NCBI GenBank assembly: GCA_030039095.1
Contig: JASHQP010000751.1
Coordinates: forward strand, 1 to 19,666
Reading direction: 5' to 3'
DNA: 19,666 nt
Origin: Streptosporangiaceae bacterium
Lineage (GTDB): Bacteria > Actinomycetota > Actinomycetes > Streptosporangiales > Streptosporangiaceae
A program made the position numbers and the translations under genes. The notes beneath the pieces were generated by a model, which saw nothing but the letters and a program-made list of their open reading frames with translations, did not search any database and was not told where the DNA came from. This document shows positions 1 to 7,511 of this stretch, one piece after another. Position 1 is the first letter of the stretch; every line of letters starts with the position of its first letter.

Positions 1-305
1 TGCGGGACGCGGCCACGCCGGTCCATCTGTGCCGCGCGGCCGGCGGCGGCGCGAAGTCCGGCTGGTGGATGCAGCTCAAGGCCGACCTGCTCGGGGTTCC
101 GGTCGAGGTGCCGGAGCACCCCGAGCCCGGGACGCTCGGCGCCGCGCTGCTCGCCGGGCTCGGCATCGGCACCTACGGGTCCCTGGCCGAGGCGGCGCAG
201 CGGGTGGTCATCGCTCGCCGCCACGAACCCGACGCCGAGCGCGCCGCCGCGTTCACGGACCGCTTCGAGGCCTTCCGCGCGGCGGTGGCCTCGATGCACT
301 CATGA
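1..305 (+). CDS. FGGY-family carbohydrate kinase, C-terminal end (partial)
   Basis: The reading frame is open from the window edge (first full codon at 3) to a TGA at 303-305, so the start lies upstream. The visible ~100 residues carry the FGGY C-terminal signature: a GGGAKS phosphate/nucleotide-binding turn, then WWMQLKADLLGVPVEVPE, then GTLGAALLAGLGIGTY. FGGY kinases phosphorylate sugars or polyols (xylulose, ribulose, glycerol and others) in the cytoplasm with ATP. The substrate-binding N-terminal domain is missing here, so the sugar cannot be named. The xylulokinase-like branch is my best guess. The next gene starts 13 nt after the stop in the same direction, so the two are probably one operon. 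Confidence 0.85.
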   Translation, partial: RDAATPVHLCRAAGGGAKSGWWMQLKADLLGVPVEVPEHPEPGTLGAALLAGLGIGTYGSLAEAAQRVVIARRHEPDAERAAAFTDRFEAFRAAVASMHS

Positions 306-318
306 CGGAGGAACCCCG

Positions 319-2115
319 ATGCCGCACGTTGGTGACCTGCTCGTGGAGCTGCTCGCTCGCTACGGCGTCACGGACATCTTCGGCCAGCCCGGCGGGCAGA
401 CGGCGGCGCTGTACGACGGGGTCTCCCGGCGTTCCGGCCGGGTCGGCCACACCCTGGTCCGCGACGAGCGCTCGGCCGCCTACGCCGCCGACGCCTTTGC
501 CCGGCTGACCGGCCGGCCCGGCATCTGCGACGTCACGGTCGGCCCCGGGACCACGAAGCTCACCGACGGGCTGGTCGAGAGCCTCAACGCCTCGGTGCCG
601 GTGATAGCGCTGGTCGGCGAGCTGCCCAGGGACTGGGCGCCGTACCGGGAGAAGGGTGTGGCGTCTCAGGGGTTCGGGCAGGTCGCGCTGCTGTCGGCGA
701 TCACGAAGTCGACCCTGGAGGTGCCCAGCCCGGCGGCCCTGCCGCAGCTGGTCCGGGCGGCGTTCCGGATCGCCACCAGCGGCCGCCCCGGCCCGGTCGC
801 CCTGGTGATCCCGCACGACGTGCTGGACGCGGAGTGGCAGCCGCGCGACGCGGAACTGCAGACCGACGACCGCTACCGCCACTCCCCCGCGTTCCGCCCG
901 GTACCCGAAGCGGGCAGCCTCGCCGACGCCGCCGCGCTGCTGAGCGCGGCCCGGCGCCCGGTCATCGTCGCGGGCGGTGGCGTGCACGCGTCGGGAGCCA
1001 CCGGGCGGCTCACCCGGCTGGCCGAGCTCGCCGGCGCCGTGGTGGTGACGAGCTTCTCCGGCAAGGGCGCGGTCGCGGAGACGGAGCCGTACGCCGCGGG
1101 CGTCCTCAACCCGCTGGGCAGCCTGGCGAGCCTGGAGCTCGCGCGGCGGGCGGACCTGACGCTGTGGTGCGGATGCAAGCTCGGCCAGAACACCAGCCAC
1201 AACTGGACCCTGCCGACGCCGGGCCAGGCCACGATCCACATCGACGCCGACCCGGCCGAGCTCGGCCGGACGTTCCGGCCCACGGTCGCGCTGCAGGGCG
1301 ATGCCGGGGCCGCGCTGTCCGCTCTGGCCGAGATCCTTGAACGCGACGCCGCCGCGCCATCGGGCGACTGGGCGGCCGAGGCGGCGCGGGTGATCGAGCA
1401 GGCGCGGCTGGACCGGGCGGGCGAGGAGGCGTCGGACGCGGTGCCGGTGCGGCCGCAGCGCGTCATGAGCGAACTGGCGGCCAGGCTCCGGCCGGGCGAC
1501 GTGGTCATCGGCGACGCGAGCTTCTCCGCTGGCTGGGTGGCATCGCACATTCCCGCGCAGCGGGCCGGCCGCGACTTCCTGTTCGCGCGTGGCCAGGGCG
1601 GCCTGGGATACTCCGTTCCGGCATCTATCGGAGCCGCGGCCGCACGCCCGGGCGACCGGGTCGTGACCGTGAGCGGTGACGGCGCGTTCTCGTACGCGAT
1701 CGGGGAACTGGCGACGCATGCGCAGATCGGCACGAACTCGGTGCACGTCGTGCTCAACAACGGGACGCTCGGCTGGCTGTCGATGTGGCAGCGGTTCTTC
1801 TTCGACGGCCTGCACCAGTCGGTCGACCTGGAAAGCAGCCGGGCCCGGCCCAGCTTCGCCGCCGCGGCGCGGGCGCTGGGGTGCGAGGGCATCACGGTCG
1901 AGGAGCCGGCGGAACTCGGCGGCGCGTTCGACGCGGCGTTCGCCGCCGACGGGCCCGCGGTGGTGGAGGTCCGGGTGGACCCGGCCAGCACCCCGGTCCA
2001 CAGCTACCGCCGCCGGATGGCCGAAGGGGGAAGCCACCCCCGCCCCGGCAGCGCTTACGAACTCCGCCCCTGGCTCGTCAGCCCGGAAAAGCTGGCCGGC
2101 AACGACGCACCCTAG
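319..2115 (+). CDS. Thiamine-diphosphate-dependent enzyme (acetolactate synthase-like)
   Basis: This 598-aa protein has the full three-domain layout of the pyruvate oxidase/acetolactate synthase superfamily. The N-terminal PYR domain has FGQPGG at 21-26 and the ThDP-activating glutamate E50 in VRDERSAAYAADAFARLTG. A central Rossmann-like domain spans about 200-330. The C-terminal PP domain has the metal/diphosphate motif GDGAFSY at 453 followed by NN at 480-481. The ATG at 319 is preceded by GGAGG at 307-311. Family members join or cleave 2-keto acids, and some are decarboxylases or aldehyde lyases; the reaction here is not determined. Lying directly after an FGGY kinase, it is more likely part of sugar or polyol catabolism than of branched-chain amino acid synthesis. 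No small regulatory subunit gene follows. Confidence 0.88.
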   Translation: MPHVGDLLVELLARYGVTDIFGQPGGQTAALYDGVSRRSGRVGHTLVRDERSAAYAADAFARLTGRPGICDVTVGPGTTKLTDGLVESLNASVPVIALVGELPRDWAPYREKGVASQGFGQVALLSAITKSTLEVPSPAALPQLVRAAFRIATSGRPGPVALVIPHDVLDAEWQPRDAELQTDDRYRHSPAFRPVPEAGSLADAAALLSAARRPVIVAGGGVHASGATGRLTRLAELAGAVVVTSFSGKGAVAETEPYAAGVLNPLGSLASLELARRADLTLWCGCKLGQNTSHNWTLPTPGQATIHIDADPAELGRTFRPTVALQGDAGAALSALAEILERDAAAPSGDWAAEAARVIEQARLDRAGEEASDAVPVRPQRVMSELAARLRPGDVVIGDASFSAGWVASHIPAQRAGRDFLFARGQGGLGYSVPASIGAAAARPGDRVVTVSGDGAFSYAIGELATHAQIGTNSVHVVLNNGTLGWLSMWQRFFFDGLHQSVDLESSRARPSFAAAARALGCEGITVEEPAELGGAFDAAFAADGPAVVEVRVDPASTPVHSYRRRMAEGGSHPRPGSAYELRPWLVSPEKLAGNDAP

Positions 2116-2146
2116 TAGGGCGCGTCTCGCAGATCTTGACATGCGC

Positions 2147-2206
2147 CATAGTGTCGCCGGCCCGTAGCTGTCGCTCTAGCAGCAGCAACGGGCCGGCCAC
2201 ACTATG
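2147..2206. terminator. 60-nt near-perfect inverted repeat, probable factor-independent terminator
   Basis: The left arm 2147-2165 (CATAGTGTCGCCGGCCCGT) pairs with the right arm 2188-2206 (ACGGGCCGGCCACACTATG) with one mismatch in 19. The 22-nt interior contains GCTG...GCAGC sequences that could extend the stem. It starts 32 nt after the stop of the ThDP gene. There is no T-run, but actinobacterial terminators often lack one. The rest of the gap to the next gene (2207-2464) holds no recognisable gene. A weak TACGCT -10-like hexamer at 2249-2254 and a TTGACG at 2305-2310 lie there, but they do not make a convincing paired promoter. It could instead be a small mobile palindrome. Confidence 0.5.
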
Positions 2207-2464
2207 CACCCCGCCGGGCCGTCGCGGCAGGATGCCCGAAATGCCTGATACGCTGGTTTTAATGGGTCGGCTTCACTGATTCTGGTCAGCAAGCGAGTTT
2301 CGGCTTGACGCATACCCCCTAATGGTGCGCCCGCATTTACCTCGATGAAGCCACAGGCCGGTGGCAGCACGCCGATCACCGACCGACGCGGCCGTCGATC
2401 CGCTCCCGCAGCAGGTCGTGGTTTTTCTGTTGCACGGGGCAGCGGGTCTGGCTTGTACTTCAGC

Positions 2465-3613
2465 ATGGCCAGCATCCTGGTGAACCACGTTTATTACTCG
2501 CCGGTCGGCCACGTCGTCGAGGCCATCCGCTACGCCAGGGGGTTCCACGACGCCAACCCGGGCAGCGAGGTGCACGTCGCCCTTTCCGACGGCGCGCCGT
2601 GGGAACTGTGCGCCGGAGCGCCGTGGATCGCGGGGGTCTACCGCATCCCGGTCGCTGATCCGGGATCCTGCGATCTGTCGGTTCCGGAGATGCCCCGTGA
2701 GTGGGACTACATCGTCGACAACAACCTCATGGCGCTCGAAGACGAAAGCCCCGGCCTGCTCGCCCGCCCCGAGGGGTACCAGCCGCCGGAGAGGGGCTGG
2801 GAGGAGGAATCGACGATCGCCTACTACGCGAGGACCGGGCCCGAGCTCACCGCCCGGAAAGGCCGGGGGGTTCTGTTTCCGCAGATGGCACTCCCCAGCG
2901 GGCTCGGTTACGACGCCGAAGCGAACGCGACGCTCGAGGTACCGGCCGCAAGCCGCGCCTTTGCCGCGCGCTACGCCCACGCCGGGCCGAAGATCTGCAT
3001 CCTGCCGGCCGGCTCCGGGCCCGTGGCCCAGTACCCGGGCGCCGAGAGCTGGATCGCCATCATCGGGGCGCTGCGCGAGCAGCTCCCGGCCGCCCGCTTC
3101 TACCTGACCGGAACGCGCGGCACTGGCCGGCACCGGCATCTGACCACGACCAGGTATCCCGACGATGGCCTCACGCGGATCCTGGCCTCCGGCGAGGATC
3201 TCGTGGACTGCTACGACATCGGCCTGTGGCACCAAGTCGCGCTGCTGGAAACCTGTGACCTGCTGGTCTCGCCGCACAGCGGCTTCTCGTTCCTGGCGTC
3301 GTGCGTCGGGACCCCGTGGCTCACGATCTCGGGCGGGAACTGGCCGGAATCCTTCTTCAACGGCGCGGCGTTCTACTCCGTGCTGCCGGACAACCCCGAG
3401 TATCCCTACGTCGGCGCGTACGACTACGACTACGACGGGCCGACGATCCCCGACATGCAGCACGAGCGGCTGCTGGCGCGCATCCCCGACCTCCTCGCGG
3501 GTGCGGCGTTCCTGCTCGACCCGGCGACAACGTACGGGGCCGCGCTCGCCCGGCACCGGGCCAACATCGCCCGGGCCCGGATCCGCCACGACCGGATGCC
3601 GCTCACAGCTTGA
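2465..3613 (+). CDS. GT-B glycosyltransferase-like protein (family 9-like)
   Basis: The protein is 382 aa from the ATG at 2465 (MASILVNHVYYSPVGHVVEA). An in-frame ATG at 2345 would add 40 residues rich in Arg, Gly and Ser with no ribosome site, and I reject it. The C-terminal half looks like the nucleotide-sugar domain of heptosyltransferase-type (GT9) enzymes: ICILPAGSG, ARFYLTGTRGTG, and CDLLVSPHSGFSFLASCVGTPWL, where GT9 proteins have a D-SG-HLA-GTP pattern. GT9 members move a sugar from a nucleotide donor to cell-surface glycans. Donor and acceptor here are unknown. The start has no strong Shine-Dalgarno. The stop (3611-3613) overlaps the end of the convergent amidohydrolase remnant by 11 nt. 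I am confident of the coding status and less so of the family. Confidence 0.7.
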   Translation: MASILVNHVYYSPVGHVVEAIRYARGFHDANPGSEVHVALSDGAPWELCAGAPWIAGVYRIPVADPGSCDLSVPEMPREWDYIVDNNLMALEDESPGLLARPEGYQPPERGWEEESTIAYYARTGPELTARKGRGVLFPQMALPSGLGYDAEANATLEVPAASRAFAARYAHAGPKICILPAGSGPVAQYPGAESWIAIIGALREQLPAARFYLTGTRGTGRHRHLTTTRYPDDGLTRILASGEDLVDCYDIGLWHQVALLETCDLLVSPHSGFSFLASCVGTPWLTISGGNWPESFFNGAAFYSVLPDNPEYPYVGAYDYDYDGPTIPDMQHERLLARIPDLLAGAAFLLDPATTYGAALARHRANIARARIRHDRMPLTA

Positions 3614-4021
3614 GGAAGCGTTCGGCGTTGCCGTGCGCGATCTTGTGCCGGTCGGTGTCGCTGAGCGTGGTCCGCTCGAACCCGGCCACGGCGTCGTGGC
3701 TGGACTCGTACGGGTAGTCGACGGAGAACATGATGGCGTCGGCGCCGATCTCCAGCACCGCGCCGGTCAGAGCAGCGGGCGAGAACACGCCGCTGGTGGT
3801 GATCACCAGGCTGGATCCGATGTAGGCCGACGGCATGCGCTGCAGCGGGGACCGGGCTCGAGGGTCAGGTAGCGCGAGTCCAGCCGGCTGCGCATGAAGT
3901 CCGGGAGCTTGCGGGACCACTCCTCGACCAGGCGCTGGACCCGCCGGGAGTCGGAGCGGGCAAAGGGCTGCCGGTCAAGGTCCGGGATGGAGAAGGCCTC
4001 CTCCAGGGCGATGTACTTCAT
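3603..4021 (-). pseudogene. Amidohydrolase (resorcylate decarboxylase-like) with internal deletion and frameshift
   Basis: Two pieces of one metal-dependent amidohydrolase lie in different frames. The N-terminal piece (4021 down to about 3860) starts MKYIALEEAFSIPDL, the typical beginning with the EExF metal-site element, and runs to RKLPDF. The C-terminal piece (about 3855 down to 3603) reads MPSAYIGSSLVITTSGVF, then EIGADAIMFSVDYPYES, then KIAHGNAERFLKL, the usual family ending. Full-length relatives have roughly 320-340 residues; here only about 60 plus 80 remain. About 200 central residues, including most of the barrel and its catalytic His/Asp, are gone, and the frame changes at the junction. 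The ATG lies 38 nt from the divergent lipoprotein start. The product cannot be an active enzyme. Confidence 0.85.
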
Positions 4022-4059
4022 CTCGGTACGCTACTGCGGATGGGTACCGAGGAGCCGTG

Positions 4060-5049
4060 ATGCGTCTGCTGCCGAAGCTGAGGGTTATCGGCAGCGTTGC
4101 GCTCGCTGGCGCGCTGGCGGCCTGCGGGTCGTCGGCCCTCTACGGCGTGCCCGGTGCCGAGCCGGGGGGTTCGTCGCCGCCGCCCGCCAGGCCCTACGAC
4201 GTATCGAGGCTGGTCGACCCCGCGAGCGGGAAGTTCCTTGGCGTGCAGGCGCCGGGCGCGCCGGACGCGCTCGGGCCGGTGCAGACGTTCGCGGCCAGCG
4301 CGGGTGCCCACCCGAACCTGATCGGCGAGTACATGGCCTGGAACAAGCCGATGGACACCCAGGGGGCGGAGAACGCCTGGTCCTACGGGGCGCTGTACTA
4401 CATGGTCTGGGAGCCCTACAACACCAGCGTCGCGTCGATCGCCGCTGGCCGCAGCGACGGCTACATCACCAGCGTCGCGCGGCAGGTGCGGGCGCTGAAC
4501 CAGCCGGTTGCGATCAGCTTCGGGCACGAGTTCAACGGCAACTGGTACCCGTGGGGCACCACCGGCACCACCTCCGACGACTTCGTGACCGCCTGGCGGG
4601 TGATCCACCGCCTCTTCGCCAAGGCGGACGCGCGCAACGTGATCTGGATCTGGAACCCCAACGTCATCGACGCGAACCCGCAGCTCGATCTCGCCGACTA
4701 CTACCCGGGGAACGCGTTCGTCACCTGGGTCGGTATCACCGGTTACTTCAGCACGACCGGCCCGGACACGTTCGACGGCCTGTACGGCCCGACGATGCAG
4801 GAGATCAGGGGCTTCACCAGCAAGCCGTTCCTCATCGCCGAGACCTCGGTGGAGACCGGCCCCGACGAGGTCACGGCGGCGCAGGCCCTGGTCAGCGGCG
4901 TACGGGAATCACCGGACGTGCTCGGCTTCATCTGGTTCAACTACGACAAGCTCGGCGTCGACTGGCAGCTGCAGACCAGACCCTCGGTGCAGTCGGCCAT
5001 CGCCGGGGGGCTTTCCGGCCTTCCGCTGGTCAACGTCGAGCGGCCGTAG
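4060..5049 (+). CDS. Secreted GH26-type glycoside hydrolase lipoprotein (beta-mannanase-like)
   Basis: This 329-aa protein has a lipoprotein signal peptide with lipobox LAAC (Cys 22 from this start), so it should be anchored outside the membrane. A Ser/Pro/Gly linker follows to about residue 45, then a TIM-barrel domain. GHEFNGNWYPWG carries the probable acid/base Glu at about residue 157, and IAETSVET carries the probable nucleophile Glu at about 261. Both are placed as in GH26 mannanases/endoglucanases. An adjacent GTG at 4057 gives one more residue. I prefer the ATG at 4060 because of GAGGAG at 4048-4053. The substrate is probably a beta-linked polysaccharide (mannan or beta-glucan), but specificity is inferred. 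The neighbouring glycosyltransferase and the lipid anchor would also suit a role in remodelling the cell's own surface glycan. Confidence 0.82.
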   Translation: MRLLPKLRVIGSVALAGALAACGSSALYGVPGAEPGGSSPPPARPYDVSRLVDPASGKFLGVQAPGAPDALGPVQTFAASAGAHPNLIGEYMAWNKPMDTQGAENAWSYGALYYMVWEPYNTSVASIAAGRSDGYITSVARQVRALNQPVAISFGHEFNGNWYPWGTTGTTSDDFVTAWRVIHRLFAKADARNVIWIWNPNVIDANPQLDLADYYPGNAFVTWVGITGYFSTTGPDTFDGLYGPTMQEIRGFTSKPFLIAETSVETGPDEVTAAQALVSGVRESPDVLGFIWFNYDKLGVDWQLQTRPSVQSAIAGGLSGLPLVNVERP

Positions 5050-5067
5050 GTCCGGGAAACGGCTGGT

Positions 5068-5098
5068 TAGATAATTAGCTAGTTGCCATAATAACTAT
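5068..5098 (+). promoter_or_regulatory. AT-rich leaderless promoter and candidate ArsR operator
   Basis: A markedly AT-rich stretch sits directly before the ArsR-family gene in an otherwise very GC-rich region. It contains TAGTT (5080-5084) and AACTA (5093-5097) as an inverted repeat with an 8-nt spacer. A CATAAT hexamer at 5087-5092 ends 6 nt before the GTG start. That is the spacing expected when transcription starts at the start codon, and no Shine-Dalgarno is present. A second hexamer, GATAAT (5070-5075), could serve a transcript with a short leader. The palindrome overlaps the -10, as expected for autorepression. Confidence 0.5.
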
Positions 5099-5419
5099 GT
5101 GCTGAACGACGAGCTGCCTCTGAGCGTGGAGCTGGTCAAGGCGCTGGCCAGCGAAAAGCGGCTGCTGATCCTGGAGTGGCTGCGCGACCCGGAGGCGCAT
5201 TTCCCGGCCCAGCGTGACGGTGATCTGGTGCGGGACGGAGTGTGCTCGCTGTTCTTCGCGGACAAGCTCGAGGTCAGCCAGCCGACGTGCGGGGAGCACC
5301 TGAAGATTCTTAGCCGGGCCGGCCTGATCCGCGGCACGAAGATCAAGCAGTGGGTGTTCTACAAGCGCGACGAGGCCCGGGTCGCCGCGGCGAAGGAGCT
5401 GCTGAGCGGTGACTGGTAA
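5099..5419 (+). CDS. ArsR/SmtB-like winged-helix transcriptional regulator
   Basis: The protein is 106 aa, a usual ArsR-family length. ELVKALASEKRLLILEWLRD is the family's first helices. VSQPTCGEHLKILSRAGLI (59-77) is the DNA-recognition helix-turn-helix, and TKIKQWVFYKRDEARV is the beta-wing. Two cysteines (C49 and C64) are present but do not form the CxC metal site of ArsR or CadC, so the signal is unknown and may not be a metal. The GTG at 5099 is chosen because the ATG two bases upstream is out of frame and hits a stop at once. The gene overlaps the following YbaK fragment by 11 nt. With that partner truncated, its present regulatory target may be only itself or the neighbouring lipoprotein. 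Confidence 0.82.
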   Translation: MLNDELPLSVELVKALASEKRLLILEWLRDPEAHFPAQRDGDLVRDGVCSLFFADKLEVSQPTCGEHLKILSRAGLIRGTKIKQWVFYKRDEARVAAAKELLSGDW

Positions 5420-5628
5420 CCCCAGCCCTTCCCCTGCGCCCGCGGGCCCGGACGCCTACGCCCGCCTGATTGCCGAGCTGGACGTGTCCGGAGCCCGCTA
5501 CCGGCTCATCGAGCATGCCCCCGAAGGCCGTACCGAGCTGGTCAGCGCGCTGCGCGGTCACGATCCCGCCAGCGCCGCCAAGTGCCTGATTCTGCTAGTC
5601 AAGATCGGTAAGAAGCAGACCCGCTACC
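5409..5628 (+). pseudogene. YbaK/ProX-type aminoacyl-tRNA deacylase, N-terminal fragment
   Basis: A GTG at 5409 inside the ArsR gene opens a frame whose residues 15-73 match the start of YbaK/prolyl-tRNA-editing proteins: AYARLIAELDVSGARYRLIE, then HAPEGRTELVSALRGHDP, then SAAKCLILLVKIGKKQTRY. Members of this family are about 150-170 aa and hydrolyse mischarged tRNA. Here the similarity ends abruptly after TRY at about 5628, exactly where the convergent monooxygenase ends. The frame then runs antisense through that gene to a stop at 5678. The catalytic core beta-strands and the rest of the domain are missing, so this is a broken gene, probably cut by the rearrangement that brought in the downstream operon. 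Confidence 0.78.
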
Positions 5629-7429
5629 GGAACTCCAGGCCGTCGAACGTGCCGGAGGAGCGCCACTTGTCGATGTAGGAGAAGTAGGCGCTGGGTCCGT
5701 AGGGGTAGCCGCGGCCGAGGAAGAAGCCCGCGTCCTGGCCCTCGTTGTTGTAGTAGCCGGGAGTGCAGTCGGGCCCGCCGATCATGCTCGCCGGCCCGGT
5801 CTGCAGGAGGTCGACCCACGCGTCCTCGGCCTGCTGTGACGGCTCGACAGCGGCGAACCCGTTGTCCAGGGCGTGACGGACGGTCAGCGCGATGGTGCGG
5901 GCCGAGTCGACGATGTTGTGCGGCACGTTGGAGATCAGGTTCGCGCCCTGGGTCGGCTGCACGAACAGCAGGTTCGGGAACCCGCGGACGTGGATTCCGT
6001 GCAGCGTCCGCATGCCCTCGCTCCAGCGCCCCGACAGCGTGGCGCCGTGCCGGCCGGTGACCTCGAACCCGGCCCGCCGCTCGTACGGGGTGCCGACCTC
6101 GAAGCCGGACGCGTAGATGATGCAGTCCAGCTCGTAATGCCGGCCGGCCACTGCCACGCCCGTCGCGGTGATCTCCTGCACACCCTTGCCGCTGGTGTCG
6201 ACGAGGTGCGTGGCCGGGTTGTTGAACGCCTGCAGGTACTCGTCATGGAAGCAGGGCCGCTTGCACAGCTGGCGGTACCAGGCCTTCAGCTTCTGCGCGG
6301 TGCCGGGGTCCCGCACGACGGCGTCGGCGCGGGCGCGGATCTCCTCCATCTTCTCGAAGTCGGAGTCCTCGAAGGCCCCGAGCACGGCGGCCAGGTCGCG
6401 GTTGCCCGGCGGCAGCGCGGCGATCCTCTCCCGCACCCGGCGCGCGATGTCGGTCCAGCCGTCCTGCACCAGGTCTTCGGCGGCGTCCCCGCCGGACTGG
6501 TTGTCGGTGAAGTTCTCCAGCCAGCGCTGCTGCCAGCCCGGCGTTGCGACTTCGGCGAACCAGTGCGGGTCGATGGGGTGGTTGCCACGGACGTCGACCG
6601 AGGATGGGGTGCGCTGGAACACGTACAGCTCGCGGCAGGCCGTGGCCAGGTGCGGCACGCACTGGACGGCGGTCGCCCCGGTGCCGATGATCCCCACCCG
6701 CTTGTCGGCGAGCTTGTCCAACGGCGCGCCGTCGCAGTCGCCGCCGGTGTAGCCGTAGTCCCAGCGGCTGGTGTGGAACGAGTGGCCGCGGAACGAGCCG
6801 ATCCCCGGGATGCCGGGCAGCTTCGGCACGCTCAGCGGTCCGGTGCCCAGCACCACGAACTGTGCGGTCAGCCGGTCGCCCCGGCTGGTCTCGATCACCC
6901 AGCGCGCCCGTTCCCGGTCCCAGGTCAGCCCGCAGACCTCGGTGTGGAACAGGGCGTCGTCGTAGAGGCCGAACTGCCGGCCGATGCGCTGGCAGTGCGC
7001 GAGGATCTCCGGGCCGTGCACGTACTTCTCGGTCGGCATGTGCCCGGTCTCTTCGAGCAGCGGCATGTACACCATCGAGGCCGTGTCGCACTGCACGCCC
7101 GGGTAGCGGTTCCAGTACCAGGCGCCGCCGAAGCCGCCGCCCTTCTCGATGACGCGGACGTCGACGCCGGCCTCGCGCAGCCGGGCGCCGGCGACCAGGC
7201 CCGCGAACCCGCCGCCGATGCATACGACGGTGCGGTGATCGGTCAGCGGCGCTCGCTCGGACCGCGGCGTGTGCGGGTCGTCGAGGTAGTGCCCGAACTC
7301 ACCGGTGAGGCGGATGTACTGGTCGTTGCCGTCGGGCCGGAGCCGCTTGTCGCGCTCCTCGGCGTACTTGCGGCGCAGCGACTCCTTGTCGATGCCGCCA
7401 GGGCGGGCCGGGCTCTCGATCGTCGCCAT
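5624..7429 (-). CDS. Baeyer-Villiger type flavin monooxygenase
   Basis: This 601-aa protein is a class B flavoprotein monooxygenase. It has an FAD-binding Rossmann motif (CIGGGFAGLVAGARL, about 70-84), the BVMO fingerprint F-x-G-x-x-x-H-x-x-x-W-D at F213-G215-H219-W223-D224, and an NADPH-binding Rossmann motif (GIIGTGATAVQ, 246-256). Such enzymes insert oxygen next to a ketone to give an ester or lactone, and some oxidise sulfur. The substrate is unknown. The ATG at 7429 is preferred because GGAGG precedes it at 7435-7439; an upstream in-frame start at 7477 has no such support. It is the last gene behind the uptake genes (82-nt gap after the permease), suggesting it acts on the imported compound. 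Its C-terminus (GLEFR) looks natural despite the breakpoint next to it. Confidence 0.92.
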   Translation of the reverse strand: MATIESPARPGGIDKESLRRKYAEERDKRLRPDGNDQYIRLTGEFGHYLDDPHTPRSERAPLTDHRTVVCIGGGFAGLVAGARLREAGVDVRVIEKGGGFGGAWYWNRYPGVQCDTASMVYMPLLEETGHMPTEKYVHGPEILAHCQRIGRQFGLYDDALFHTEVCGLTWDRERARWVIETSRGDRLTAQFVVLGTGPLSVPKLPGIPGIGSFRGHSFHTSRWDYGYTGGDCDGAPLDKLADKRVGIIGTGATAVQCVPHLATACRELYVFQRTPSSVDVRGNHPIDPHWFAEVATPGWQQRWLENFTDNQSGGDAAEDLVQDGWTDIARRVRERIAALPPGNRDLAAVLGAFEDSDFEKMEEIRARADAVVRDPGTAQKLKAWYRQLCKRPCFHDEYLQAFNNPATHLVDTSGKGVQEITATGVAVAGRHYELDCIIYASGFEVGTPYERRAGFEVTGRHGATLSGRWSEGMRTLHGIHVRGFPNLLFVQPTQGANLISNVPHNIVDSARTIALTVRHALDNGFAAVEPSQQAEDAWVDLLQTGPASMIGGPDCTPGYYNNEGQDAGFFLGRGYPYGPSAYFSYIDKWRSSGTFDGLEFR

Positions 7430-7511
7430 CGTCGCCTCCGTCGAACGCGCCCGTCTCTCCGGGCGAGACGGCGCCACCGGGCAGTGTCATCGTGTCACTC
7501 GGGAGGACACC

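Noticed and set aside
2136..2141. TTGACA as a -35 element in front of the 60-nt hairpin
   Set aside because: No -10-like hexamer at 16-19 nt; the spacing falls inside the GC-rich hairpin arm.
253..2142. A 629-codon open frame on the minus strand across the ThDP gene
   Set aside because: It is Arg/Gly/Ala-rich, shows no protein family, and is fully antisense to a gene with clear ThDP motifs; long antisense frames are common in DNA of this GC content.
2345..2464. A 40-residue N-terminal extension of the glycosyltransferase from ATG 2345
   Set aside because: No ribosome site and a low-complexity basic sequence; similarity to a folded domain starts at the ATG at 2465.
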